A DNA stretch of 22,129 bases. Origin: Dyella_B sp035690825 (GTDB lineage: Bacteria; Pseudomonadota; Gammaproteobacteria; Xanthomonadales; Rhodanobacteraceae). The DNA is taken from assembly GCF_051954575.1 (NCBI RefSeq), contig NZ_JBQCHP010000182.1, positions 1-22,129 on the forward strand. The letters are read 5' to 3'. This document shows, piece after piece, positions 15,024 through 22,129 of this stretch. The notes below the pieces were generated by a model that worked only from the letters and a program-made list of their open reading frames with translations, did not search any database and was not told the DNA's origin. A program made the position numbers and the translations under genes. The first letter of the stretch is position 1. Every line of letters begins with the position of its first letter.

Positions 15024-15146
15024 CGATGGCAGGGAATGACGTACGGCCCATGCCGGCGCGGGGCTGCGCGTTAAACCCTATGTGCCGGATCACGCATCGA
15101 AGCGTGCAAGAGCCGCTCCGGCTCGCGTCCTGGAGAGGGATCGCCC

Positions 15147-15950
15147 ATGCATCGTCACCTGCTTTCGTTCGCCACGGTTTTTGCGCTCGCCGCCGCAGGC
15201 GGCGTGCATGCAACGGATGGTCATTCGCACCATTTGTCGTGTGCGTTCAACAGCGCTTACGACATCCAGGTGCAAGCCGGTGGCATCGCCTTCACTCGCA
15301 ACAGCGGCGCACCCGCCAGGATCTTCATGCATGATGGCGCCTTGCAGGTGGATGACCGGACCGTGGCAGTGTCCGCGGCGGATGCGGCGCGCCTGCGCGA
15401 TTACGAAGCACAGGTACGCGAACTGGTGCCCGCCGTTGCGGCGATCGCGCGCGACGGTGTCGAGGTGGGTTATTCGGCGCTGACCACGGTGGTGGCCACG
15501 CTGGCGGAAAACGGCGACGAGCGCACGCGCCTGCTGCACGAACTGCGCGAGCGGCACAACGAAGCGGTACAACACATTGACAGCACGCTCGGCCACGGCC
15601 TGTGGACCGCTGGCGGCGAGAACGATCTGTTCGGCGAACACCTGCAAAACACCGTCGAAGACCTGGTGAGCAACGTCACCGCCGATGTGGTGAAGGGTGC
15701 GCTCAGCGGCGACTCGAGCCGGCTCGCGGCATTGCAGGCACGCACCAGTGCGTTGCAGGCCACGCTCGGCAAGGCGGTGAATGCGCCGGCCGATGAACTG
15801 GGCCAGCGCGCCGAAGCGCTGTGTCCGCATTTCAGCCGGCTGGACCAGCTGCAGCAGCAGTTCCAGTTCCGCCTGCCCAACGGCGAGCGCCTGCAATTGA
15901 TTTCCCAAGACATGGATCGTCCCGACAAGGCGAGCTACGCCCAGCGCTAG
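15147..15950 (+). CDS. DUF2884 (YggN-like) periplasmic protein, copy 2
   Basis: The product has 267 residues. A signal peptide ends near VHA at residues 20-22. The domain repeats the plan of the product at 9921-10673: LSCAFNSAYDIQVQAGGIAF, then TVAVSAADAARLRDYEAQ, ELVPAVAAIARDGVEVGYSA, and a helical tail with EALCPHFSRLDQLQQQF. Cysteines at 32 and 226 correspond to 28 and 222 of the other copy. A His-rich stretch DGHSHH follows the cleavage site, absent from copy 1, and might bind a metal. The two copies are clearly diverged, so they are old paralogues or arrived separately. GGAGAGGGA precedes the start; a terminator follows, so it is a single-gene unit. Confidence 0.87.
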   Translation: MHRHLLSFATVFALAAAGGVHATDGHSHHLSCAFNSAYDIQVQAGGIAFTRNSGAPARIFMHDGALQVDDRTVAVSAADAARLRDYEAQVRELVPAVAAIARDGVEVGYSALTTVVATLAENGDERTRLLHELRERHNEAVQHIDSTLGHGLWTAGGENDLFGEHLQNTVEDLVSNVTADVVKGALSGDSSRLAALQARTSALQATLGKAVNAPADELGQRAEALCPHFSRLDQLQQQFQFRLPNGERLQLISQDMDRPDKASYAQR

Positions 15951-16001
15951 TGACCCGGCGCATCATCCCCACCATGCTCCCCCAATCATGGACAGCCACA
16001 C

Positions 16002-16027
16002 GCCCGGTTCCCCACCGGGCTTTTTTT
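16002..16027 (+). terminator. Intrinsic terminator after DUF2884 copy 2
   Basis: GCCCGGT at 16002-16008 pairs with ACCGGGC at 16014-16020 around a TCCCC loop, followed by seven T residues. Confidence 0.92.
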
Positions 16028-16033
16028 ATGCGC

Positions 16034-16057
16034 GCAGGTTGAGTGCGAACCCCAGCG
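16034..16057. repeat. Degenerate single unit of the GTAG palindromic repeat
   Basis: GCAGGTTGAGTGCGAACCCC plus AGCG resembles the left unit of the complete elements, with several mismatches and a changed head. No right unit is recognised. It lies between two genes on the same strand. Confidence 0.45.
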
Positions 16058-16152
16058 TGACCATGCGCATCTTTGCGTTGTACGGTACGCCCATGCCTGC
16101 AATCGACGTGGACGGCTGCTAGGCTTTGCGCAATTTCGCCAGGGATTGCGTC

Positions 16153-16992
16153 ATGTTCGAACATCTATTGGGCCTTACACGCGACGACCTGCGCGTATTT
16201 TTTACCAACCACGCGCCGGCCTTGCTCGGCGCCTTGCTGGTGCTGCTGGTCGGCCGCTGGCTGGCCGCGCGGCTGGCGAATTTCATGCAGCGCGCGATGC
16301 GTCGCGCATCGGTGGACCCCACACTGAGCGGCTTCCTGCGCAATCTGCTGTATGGCGTGTTGATCGCGGTGCTCATCGTGATCGCCCTGCAGACTGCGGG
16401 CGTGCCGAGCGCGCCGTTGCTGGCCGCATTGGGTGCCGGCGGCCTGGCGATCGGCCTGGCTTTGCAGGGTTCGCTGAGCAACCTGGCCTGGGGCGTGCTG
16501 CTGATCGTGTTCCGTCCTTTCAAGGTGGGCGATTTCATCCATGCCGGTGGCGTGGACGGCTCGGTGGAAGGCATCAACCTGATGCATACCCAGCTCGTGC
16601 TGGCGGACAACCGCGAGGCCATCGTGCCCAACGCGAAGATCGGCGCGGACGTCATCATCAATTTCAGCCGGCGCGGCATCCGGCGCTTCGAGCTGCGCGT
16701 GGGCATCGGCTATGACGACGACATCGGCAAGGCCATCGCGGTGGTGCAGCGCCTGTTCGCGGCCGATGCGCGCATCCTCGAGGACCCGGCGCCCACAGTG
16801 TGGACTGATTCGCTGGCCGACAGCTCGGTGCTGCTGTTGCTGCGCGCCCATACCGTGGTGGACGATTTCTGGCCCGCGCAGACCGATCTGCTGCGCAAGG
16901 TGAAAGAGACCTTCCAGGCCGAAGGCATCCACTTTCCGTACCCGCATCGTGAGGTGCGCGTGGTCATGGCATCGCCTGCGGCCGAAAAGTAG
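16153..16992 (+). CDS. Mechanosensitive ion channel, MscS family
   Basis: The product has 279 residues, close to E. coli MscS (286). Three hydrophobic segments lie near residues 18-36, 62-80 and 86-112. The third is the pore helix (LGAGGLAIGLALQGSLSNLAWG), nearly the same as the MscS pore motif, followed by the conserved PFKVGDFI of the beta domain and a soluble C-terminal domain with GIGYDDDIGKA. It would open under membrane tension to release solutes after hypo-osmotic shock. ATG 16153 is preferred because AGGGA stands at 16141-16145; a TTG at 16126 would add nine residues. No partner gene is evident. Confidence 0.95.
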   Translation: MFEHLLGLTRDDLRVFFTNHAPALLGALLVLLVGRWLAARLANFMQRAMRRASVDPTLSGFLRNLLYGVLIAVLIVIALQTAGVPSAPLLAALGAGGLAIGLALQGSLSNLAWGVLLIVFRPFKVGDFIHAGGVDGSVEGINLMHTQLVLADNREAIVPNAKIGADVIINFSRRGIRRFELRVGIGYDDDIGKAIAVVQRLFAADARILEDPAPTVWTDSLADSSVLLLLRAHTVVDDFWPAQTDLLRKVKETFQAEGIHFPYPHREVRVVMASPAAEK

Positions 16993-17002
16993 GACAAATC
17001 CG

Positions 17003-17018
17003 CCGCATACGTATGCGG
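17003..17018. promoter_or_regulatory. Perfect 16-base palindrome upstream of aceF-lpd
   Basis: CCGCATACGTATGCGG is fully self-complementary and contains the 11-base core also found upstream of aceE at 76-86. Its centre lies about 70 bases before the likely transcription start. There is no T-run, so an operator is more likely than a terminator for the mechanosensitive channel gene. Confidence 0.6.
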
Positions 17019-17064
17019 ATGGCGATCTTTGGCGTCTTTGCCATGTCCGTGAAGGGGCGTCGGT

Positions 17065-17073
17065 TGCTATGAT
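17065..17073 (+). promoter_or_regulatory. Candidate extended -10 promoter of aceF-lpd
   Basis: TGCTATGAT is a TGN extension plus a good -10 hexamer (TATGAT at 17068-17073). No good -35 box is found at the normal spacing, which suits an extended -10 promoter or one needing an activator, perhaps acting at the palindrome 17003-17018. The leader would be about 53 bases. Confidence 0.45.
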
Positions 17074-17132
17074 GGAAGCCTTGCGGCCGCCTTCTCCTTC
17101 CCCGCGGCTGCCTTCGTTCCGCAGGAGAAATC

Positions 17133-18485
17133 ATGGCTGACCCTAAAGAAGCCCGCGTTCCGGATATCGGCGGACACGCGGATGTGCCCGTCATCGAAGT
17201 GATGATCAAGCCCGGCGACACCGTCGAGAAGGATCAAAGCCTGATCACGCTTGAGTCTGACAAAGCCACCATGGAAGTGCCCGCGCCCTTCTCCGGCGTG
17301 GTCAAGGAAGTGAAGCTGAAGGTGGGCGACGAGGTTTCCGAGGGTGCGCTGATTGCGATCATCGAAGCCGCCGACGGCGTTGCCGCACCGGCGCCCGCCA
17401 AGGCGGAAGCCCCGGCCGCGAAAGCCTCTGCTCCGGCTCCGGCCCCGCAGGTGAAGGAAGAGCCCGCCCCCCTCGGCGGCCGCAGCGTGCTGCCGGGCAA
17501 TGCGCCCGAAGGCGACGTCGCCCCGCAGGCCCGTCCGCCGTTCGACGCCAAGCTGGTGATGCCGGGCGATGCGCCGTACGCCACGCCGGCCGTGCGCGCC
17601 TTCGCGCGCGAACTGGGCGTGGACGTGCATCAGGTGAAGGGCAGTGGCCGCAGCGGCCGCATCCTGCGCGAGGACATCGCCGCCTACGTCAAGCATGCGC
17701 TGGCTTCCGGTGCGCGTCCGGTGGAAGGTGGCACGGTGGCGGCTGGCGGTGGGCTCAACCTGCTGCCGTGGCCGAAGGTGGATTTCGCCAAGTTCGGTGA
17801 AGTGGAAGAAAAGCCGCTCACCCGCATCCAGAAGATTTCCGGCCAGAACCTCGCCCGCAACTGGGCGATGATCCCGCACGTCACGCACCACGAAGACGCC
17901 GACATCACCGAGCTGGAAGCCTTCCGCAAGAAGCTCGGCGAAGAGAACAAGGATCTGAAGATCACCCCGCTGGTGTTCCAGATCAAGGCGGTGGTCGCGG
18001 CGCTGAAGAAATTCCCGCAGTTCAACGCCTCGCTGGATGCGACGGGCGAAAAGCTCATCCTCAAGAAGTACTTCCACATCGGCATCGCGGTGGACACGCC
18101 CGATGGCCTGGTGGTGCCGGTGATCCGCGATTGCGACAAGAAGGGCCTGCTGGACCTGGCGGCCGAACTGGGCGAGATCTCCAAGAAGGCGCGCGACAAG
18201 AAGCTCGGCCCGGCCGACATGTCTGGCGGCTGCTTCTCGATTTCCTCGCTCGGCGGCATCGGCGGCACGGCGTTCACGCCGATCGTCAATGCGCCGGAGG
18301 TGGCGATCCTTGGCGTGACCAAGGCGCAGACCAAGCCCGTGTGGAACGGCAAGGAATTCGCGCCGCGCCTGATCCTGCCGCTGTCGCTCAGCTATGACCA
18401 CCGCGTGATCGACGGCGCCGTCGCCGCGCGCTTCGCGTCCTTCCTCGCCACCCAGCTCGGCGACATCCGTCGCCTGCTGCTCTGA
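17133..18485 (+). CDS. aceF: Pyruvate dehydrogenase E2, dihydrolipoyllysine acetyltransferase
   Basis: The product has 450 residues. It forms the core of the pyruvate dehydrogenase complex and moves acetyl groups from the lipoyl arm to coenzyme A. One lipoyl domain (about 1-80) carries the lipoylated Lys44 in TLESDKATME. An Ala/Pro-rich linker follows (about 83-115). The peripheral subunit-binding domain has ATPAVRAFARELGVD and GSGRSGRILREDI. The catalytic domain ends with SYDHRVIDGA, with the active-site His423 and Asp427. E. coli AceF has three lipoyl domains; one is found in several other proteobacteria. AGGAGA precedes the start. lpd follows after 18 bases, so the two form an operon. Confidence 0.97.
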   Translation: MADPKEARVPDIGGHADVPVIEVMIKPGDTVEKDQSLITLESDKATMEVPAPFSGVVKEVKLKVGDEVSEGALIAIIEAADGVAAPAPAKAEAPAAKASAPAPAPQVKEEPAPLGGRSVLPGNAPEGDVAPQARPPFDAKLVMPGDAPYATPAVRAFARELGVDVHQVKGSGRSGRILREDIAAYVKHALASGARPVEGGTVAAGGGLNLLPWPKVDFAKFGEVEEKPLTRIQKISGQNLARNWAMIPHVTHHEDADITELEAFRKKLGEENKDLKITPLVFQIKAVVAALKKFPQFNASLDATGEKLILKKYFHIGIAVDTPDGLVVPVIRDCDKKGLLDLAAELGEISKKARDKKLGPADMSGGCFSISSLGGIGGTAFTPIVNAPEVAILGVTKAQTKPVWNGKEFAPRLILPLSLSYDHRVIDGAVAARFASFLATQLGDIRRLLL

Positions 18486-18503
18486 CGCGAGGGAACAAAG
18501 ATC

Positions 18504-20315
18504 ATGGCCAATACGATCGAATTGAAAGTTCCCGACATCGGCGGTCACGAAGGCGTGCCGGTGATCGAAATGATGGTGAAAGCCGGCGACAGCGTGGCGA
18601 AGGAACAAAGCCTGATCACGCTGGAATCGGACAAGGCGACGATGGAGATTCCCGCTAGCGCTTCGGGCGTCATCAAGGAGATGAAGCTGAAGGTGGGCGA
18701 TGAGGTGTCCGAAGGCGCTGTTATTGCGATCCTTGAAGTCGCAGGCGAAGCGAGTCCTTCTCCCTCTCCCCTCCGGGGAGAGGGGTCAACCTCGCCTGCA
18801 ACGCCACCATCTGCCGCTAGCGCGTCCCCCTCACCCCAACCCTCTCCCCAAAAGGAAGAGGGAGCAAAAGCACCGCAAGCTGCCGGCGCCACCGGCCGCA
18901 AGGCGGACATCGAATGCAAGCTCGTCGTGCTCGGCTCCGGCCCCGGCGGTTACACCGCCGCATTCCGTGCTGCCGACCTGGGCGTCGATACCGTGCTGGT
19001 GGAACGCTACGCCACGCTCGGCGGCGTGTGCCTCAACGTTGGCTGCATTCCGTCCAAGGCACTGTTGCACGCTGCGGCAGTGATCGACGAAGCGGAAGCC
19101 ATGGCCGCGCACGGCGTGAGCTTCGGCAAACCGAAGATCGATATCGACAAGCTGCGCGGCTTCAAGAGCAAGGTGGTCGGCCAGCTCACCGGCGGCCTCG
19201 CCGGCATGGCCAAGCAGCGCAAGGTGCGCACCGTGCAAGGCGTGGGCAACTTCGTGTCGCCGAACGAAATGGAAATCGACACCGCCGAAGGCAAGAAACT
19301 GCTGCGCTTCGAATACGCCATCATCGCCGCCGGTTCGCAGGCGGTGCGCCTGCCTGCGTTCCCGTGGGACGACGAGCGCATCATGGATTCCACCGGCGCG
19401 CTGGAACTCAAGGACGTTCCCGCCAAGCTGCTGGTGGTCGGCGGCGGCATCATCGGCCTGGAAATGGCCACCGTATACGCGGCGCTCGGCAGCGAAGTGA
19501 CCGTGGTCGAGTTCATGGACCAGATCATTCCCGGCGCCGATGCCGATCTCATCAAGCCGCTGGCCAAGCGCCTGGGCAGCAAGCTCAAGGGCGTACACCT
19601 CAAGACCAAGGTGGTGGAAGCCAAAGCCACCAAGAAGGGTATCGAGGTCAGCTACGAAGGCGAAAGCATTCCGCCTACTACCGTGTTCGATCGCGTGCTG
19701 GTATCGGTTGGCCGTTCGCCCAACGGCAACAAGATCGGCGCGGACAAAGCTGGCGTGGCGGTGACGGAGCGCGGCTTTATCAACGTCGACACGCAGATGC
19801 GCACCAACGTATCGCACATCTTCGCCATCGGCGACCTGGTCGGCCAGCCGATGCTGGCGCACAAGGCCACGCACGAAGCGAAGGTGGCGGCGGAAGTTGT
19901 CGCCGGCCAGAAGAGTCACTTCGATGCACGCGTGATTCCTTCGGTGGCCTACACCGATCCGGAAATCGCCTGGGTCGGCGTCACCGAGCGCGAGGCGAAG
20001 GAAAAAGGCCTGAAGATCGGCGTCGGCAAGTTCCCATGGGTGGCCAGCGGCCGCGCCATCGGCATCGACCGCACCGAAGGCTTCACCAAGCTGCTGTTCG
20101 ACGAAGAAACCCATCGCGTGGTTGGCGGCGCCATCGTCGGTCCGCATGCGGGCGATCTCATTTCGGAAATCGCGCTGGCGATCGAGATGGGCGCCGAAGC
20201 GGCCGACATCGGCCTCACCATCCATCCGCATCCGACCTTGAGCGAATCGGTGGGCATGGCGGCCGAGGCGTACGAAGGTACCATCACCGATCTGTACATG
20301 CCCAAGAAAAAGTAA
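18504..20315 (+). CDS. lpd: Dihydrolipoyl dehydrogenase (E3) with N-terminal lipoyl domain
   Basis: The product has 603 residues: a lipoyl domain (about 1-80, Lys44 in TLESDKATME), a linker (about 81-132) and an FAD-disulfide oxidoreductase domain. It re-oxidises dihydrolipoamide on the complex with NAD+. The redox disulfide is C176-LNVG-C181; the FAD motif is GSGPGG, the NAD motif is GGGIIG, and the C-terminal catalytic region has HPHPTLSE. E3 enzymes with their own lipoyl domain are known from Neisseria and Ralstonia. The lipoyl domain is very close to that of AceF upstream (same spacing and many identical residues), suggesting duplication. The linker is odd: residues about 84-95 and 108-121 are translated palindromic repeats. 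GAGGGA precedes the ATG. A strong terminator follows. Confidence 0.97.
   Translation: MANTIELKVPDIGGHEGVPVIEMMVKAGDSVAKEQSLITLESDKATMEIPASASGVIKEMKLKVGDEVSEGAVIAILEVAGEASPSPSPLRGEGSTSPATPPSAASASPSPQPSPQKEEGAKAPQAAGATGRKADIECKLVVLGSGPGGYTAAFRAADLGVDTVLVERYATLGGVCLNVGCIPSKALLHAAAVIDEAEAMAAHGVSFGKPKIDIDKLRGFKSKVVGQLTGGLAGMAKQRKVRTVQGVGNFVSPNEMEIDTAEGKKLLRFEYAIIAAGSQAVRLPAFPWDDERIMDSTGALELKDVPAKLLVVGGGIIGLEMATVYAALGSEVTVVEFMDQIIPGADADLIKPLAKRLGSKLKGVHLKTKVVEAKATKKGIEVSYEGESIPPTTVFDRVLVSVGRSPNGNKIGADKAGVAVTERGFINVDTQMRTNVSHIFAIGDLVGQPMLAHKATHEAKVAAEVVAGQKSHFDARVIPSVAYTDPEIAWVGVTEREAKEKGLKIGVGKFPWVASGRAIGIDRTEGFTKLLFDEETHRVVGGAIVGPHAGDLISEIALAIEMGAEAADIGLTIHPHPTLSESVGMAAEAYEGTITDLYMPKKK
18762..18784. 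repeat. Palindromic repeat inside the lpd linker, unit 1
   Basis: CCCTCTCCCC and GGGGAGAGGG form a perfect 10-base stem around TCC. In frame it encodes part of SPSPSPLRGEG (residues 84-94 of Lpd). This sequence type is familiar as an intergenic repeat in many proteobacteria. Confidence 0.8.
18826..18865. repeat. Palindromic repeat inside the lpd linker, unit 2
   Basis: The unit runs CCCCCTCACCCCAACCCTCT and on to GGAAGAGGGAGC. CCCTCTCCCC at 18840-18849 pairs imperfectly with GGAAGAGGG at 18854-18862 around AAAA. It encodes SPSPQPSPQKEEGA (residues 108-121). It is about 40 bases after unit 1. Confidence 0.8.
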
Positions 20316-20338
20316 GGCATCCCGATCGTATCGTATAG

Positions 20339-20365
20339 AAAAGGGCCGGATATTCCGGCCCTTTT
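20339..20365. terminator. Bidirectional intrinsic terminator after lpd
   Basis: AAAAGGGCCGGA and TCCGGCCCTTTT form a perfect 12-base-pair stem around TAT. Its A- and T-tracts allow use on both strands, for lpd and for the convergent alpha-glucuronidase gene. Confidence 0.92.
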
Positions 20366-20366
20366 C

Positions 20367-20440
20367 GTAGGTTGGGGTGCAAGCTCCAACACCGAGTTGC
20401 ATATGCGGAACGCATTGTTGGGGTTTGCACCCCAACCTAC
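20367..20440. repeat. GTAG-headed palindromic repeat, convergent copy 4
   Basis: The left unit GTAGGTTGGGGTGCAAGCTC continues CAACA; the right unit TTGGGGTTTGCACCCCAACC ends TAC. The two units are inverted relative to each other with about 20 bases between. It begins one base after the lpd terminator, the same arrangement as at aceE. Confidence 0.9.
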
Positions 20441-20454
20441 GATGGCATCTGCTG

Positions 20455-22129
20455 TCACCAGGATGAAAAACCCGGTACGTAGGGAAACGAAAGCGACTCG
20501 TAGTATTTGAGCGACTTTCGCGGCGGCGCGTAACCCGTCGGTAATGGCAGGCCGGAAATGCTTTGGAAATAGGCGATACACGCATCTCGCCACCATTGCG
20601 CTTCCTTTTCCTGGATGGCGAGAAAAGCATCGACCTGGCGATACCGTTCTGCATCGATATAGCCATCCAGACTCTGCCAGGTTTTACGCATGCGTTTCAC
20701 CTGTTCTACGCCTTGCGTGTAATGCGCCACCAATTCGTACCACAGCGTCCGTCCTGAACGCACGCGATAGTTCCACGGCACATGATGGAAGTAGAGCAGG
20801 AATGGCTCGGGTGTTTGCTTGAGGTCGTTGAATTCCGACGCGAGAGGTGGTGCGTACTGGTCTACCGCATCGCTACCCGTGCGGCTGCGATCGAAGCCGA
20901 TGCCATTGTGATCGGCGCGATGGTAGTAGACCGGCCGCCAGTCGGCGCGCGATTCGCTGGCGTCCCACGGCGCAGGGCCGTAGTGATGGCCCGGCCCCAT
21001 CAGGTGCAACAAACCCAGCGGCGCCATGTAGTTCACCGCAGCTTCGCGCGAGCCCATCATCATCTCGACCACGGGTTTGACGAACGCTTCGTTGCTGCTG
21101 AAGGTCATCCGCACCCATTCCTCGGCGATCGCGCGCGAGGATAGCGTGGGATTCCATGCAAGCCGTCCGAACACGTACCAGTTGGCCTGATTGAAATCCG
21201 AGCCGCACCAGTTGCGGTCGGTGCCAATGTTCGCGTCGCCAGCCATGCCGGTGAGCGTGTGGCCGTCCAGCGAGCCATCGATCACCCTGGCCACGGTGGA
21301 ACCTCTGCCACGCGCCATCGTATCGGCGGACAGCACTTCTTCGAACAGTGGTCCGAGATAGACCAGGTGCGTGGCGAACCCCAGATATTCCTTGGTGATC
21401 TCTAACTCCATCATCAGCGGCGTCTTCGGCATCGCGCCGAACAGCGGATGGAAGGGCTCGCGCGGCTGGAAATCGACCGGGCCGTTCTTCACCTGCACCA
21501 GCACGTTCGCATGGAAGCGTCCATCCAGCGGCTTGAATTCGTCGTACGCCTGCTTGGCTCGGTCTTCCGGATTGTTCTGCGAGTAGACGAACGCCCGCCA
21601 CATCACCACACCGCCATGAGGAGCAAGCGCATCGGCAAGCATGTTGGCGCCATCGGCGTGCGTTCGATGATAATCCTCAGGACCCGGCTGGCCTTCCGAA
21701 TTGGCCTTGACCAGGAAGCCGCCAAAGTCGGGAACTTGCTTGTAGATCTCGTCTACCTTGGTGCGCCACCACGCGCGCACCTGCGGATCGAGCGGATCGG
21801 CTGTTTTCAAACCACCGATTTCGATCGGCGCGCTGAAGCGGATGCTGAGATAGACGCGAATGCCGTAGGGGCGGAATACCTCGGCCAGCGCAGCCACTTT
21901 TTCCAGATACATCGGCGTGAGGATCGTCGCACCCGCATTGACGTTGTTGAGCACCGTGCCGTTGATGCCGATCGAGGCATTGGCGCGTGCGTAATCGGTG
22001 TAACGCGGTGCGCGCCAGTCCGGCAGCTTCCACCAATCCCAGATCGACGCGCCCGCATAGCCGCGCTCGACCTGGCCGTTGAGGTAATCCCAGTGATCGA
22101 GCATGCGCAGTTTCAGGCGCGGTGTTTCT
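20455..22129 (-). CDS. Alpha-glucuronidase, GH67 family (5' part outside the window)
   Basis: The visible part is about 558 residues and lacks the N-terminus; the frame is open to the window edge (ETPRLKLRMLDHWDYLNG), so the internal ATG at 22104 is not the start. The text VERGYAGASIWDWW and the C-terminal region are typical of GH67, which removes 4-O-methyl-glucuronic acid from xylan fragments. Likely catalytic groups are the glutamate in KANSEGQPGP (acid), the aspartate in VDFQPREP and the glutamate in ELEITKEYLG. The last two are 28 residues apart, as are Asp365 and Glu393 of the Cellvibrio enzyme. GH67 enzymes usually act on short oligosaccharides in the cytoplasm or periplasm; the missing N-terminus hides any signal peptide. 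Further xylan genes may lie upstream, beyond the window. Confidence 0.95.
   Translation of the reverse strand, partial: ETPRLKLRMLDHWDYLNGQVERGYAGASIWDWWKLPDWRAPRYTDYARANASIGINGTVLNNVNAGATILTPMYLEKVAALAEVFRPYGIRVYLSIRFSAPIEIGGLKTADPLDPQVRAWWRTKVDEIYKQVPDFGGFLVKANSEGQPGPEDYHRTHADGANMLADALAPHGGVVMWRAFVYSQNNPEDRAKQAYDEFKPLDGRFHANVLVQVKNGPVDFQPREPFHPLFGAMPKTPLMMELEITKEYLGFATHLVYLGPLFEEVLSADTMARGRGSTVARVIDGSLDGHTLTGMAGDANIGTDRNWCGSDFNQANWYVFGRLAWNPTLSSRAIAEEWVRMTFSSNEAFVKPVVEMMMGSREAAVNYMAPLGLLHLMGPGHHYGPAPWDASESRADWRPVYYHRADHNGIGFDRSRTGSDAVDQYAPPLASEFNDLKQTPEPFLLYFHHVPWNYRVRSGRTLWYELVAHYTQGVEQVKRMRKTWQSLDGYIDAERYRQVDAFLAIQEKEAQWWRDACIAYFQSISGLPLPTGYAPPRKSLKYYESLSFPYVPGFSSW

Noticed and set aside
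17003..17018. Terminator for the mechanosensitive channel gene
   Set aside because: The palindrome has no loop-forming centre and no T-run, and its core is shared with the aceE upstream region, so an operator is more likely.
17067..18608. Long minus-strand open frame opposite aceF
   Set aside because: It lies opposite a certain gene, has a low-complexity Arg/His-rich translation and no recognisable domain.
18831..20666. Minus-strand frame of 611 codons opposite lpd
   Set aside because: It runs through the terminator and the repeat element and resembles no family; a shadow of lpd.

Overview
The window is GC-rich chromosomal DNA from a gammaproteobacterium, most likely of the order Xanthomonadales and probably Rhodanobacteraceae (Dyella, Luteibacter or Rhodanobacter type). 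This placement is an inference. It rests on codon use, on the type of pyruvate dehydrogenase (homodimeric E1, E2 with one lipoyl domain, E3 with its own lipoyl domain), on palindromic repeats with a GTAG head like those of Stenotrophomonas, and on many small envelope proteins. I see no tRNA, rRNA, CRISPR array, phage gene, transposase or toxin system.

Layout. Positions 281-2974 hold aceE (E1). Two minus-strand genes follow: a small membrane-anchored protein and an MFS transporter. Next comes a plus-strand trio of two lipoproteins and a zinc-ribbon protein (4964-6500). The minus-strand pair at 6573-7987 is a ferritin-like di-iron protein and a universal stress protein. A plus-strand run from 8203 to 12190 encodes a secreted protein, an exported Bcp-type peroxiredoxin joined to a four-helix membrane protein, a DUF2884 (YggN-like) protein, a four-helix protein, a DUF924 protein and a DUF2845-like protein. 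A minus-strand pair (12264-14929) encodes a PanE-like reductase overlapping an FAD dehydrogenase. A second DUF2884 protein, an MscS-type channel and the aceF-lpd operon (17133-20315) follow. The window ends inside a GH67 alpha-glucuronidase gene on the minus strand.

How the parts relate. The pyruvate dehydrogenase genes are split: aceE lies about 14 kb from aceF-lpd. Both upstream regions carry the same 11-base core, GCATACGTATG, within a palindrome, which suggests a shared regulator.

The most striking structural pattern is a family of GTAG-headed inverted-repeat elements. There are four complete copies, and each lies in one of the window's four convergent gene junctions; no other junction has a complete copy. 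Two of them supply the stop codon of the adjacent minus-strand gene. A different palindromic repeat has been absorbed in frame, twice, into the linker between the lipoyl and catalytic parts of Lpd. I found no clearly new multi-gene defence or metabolic system. The best leads are these repeats, the shared operator and several uncharacterised envelope protein families.
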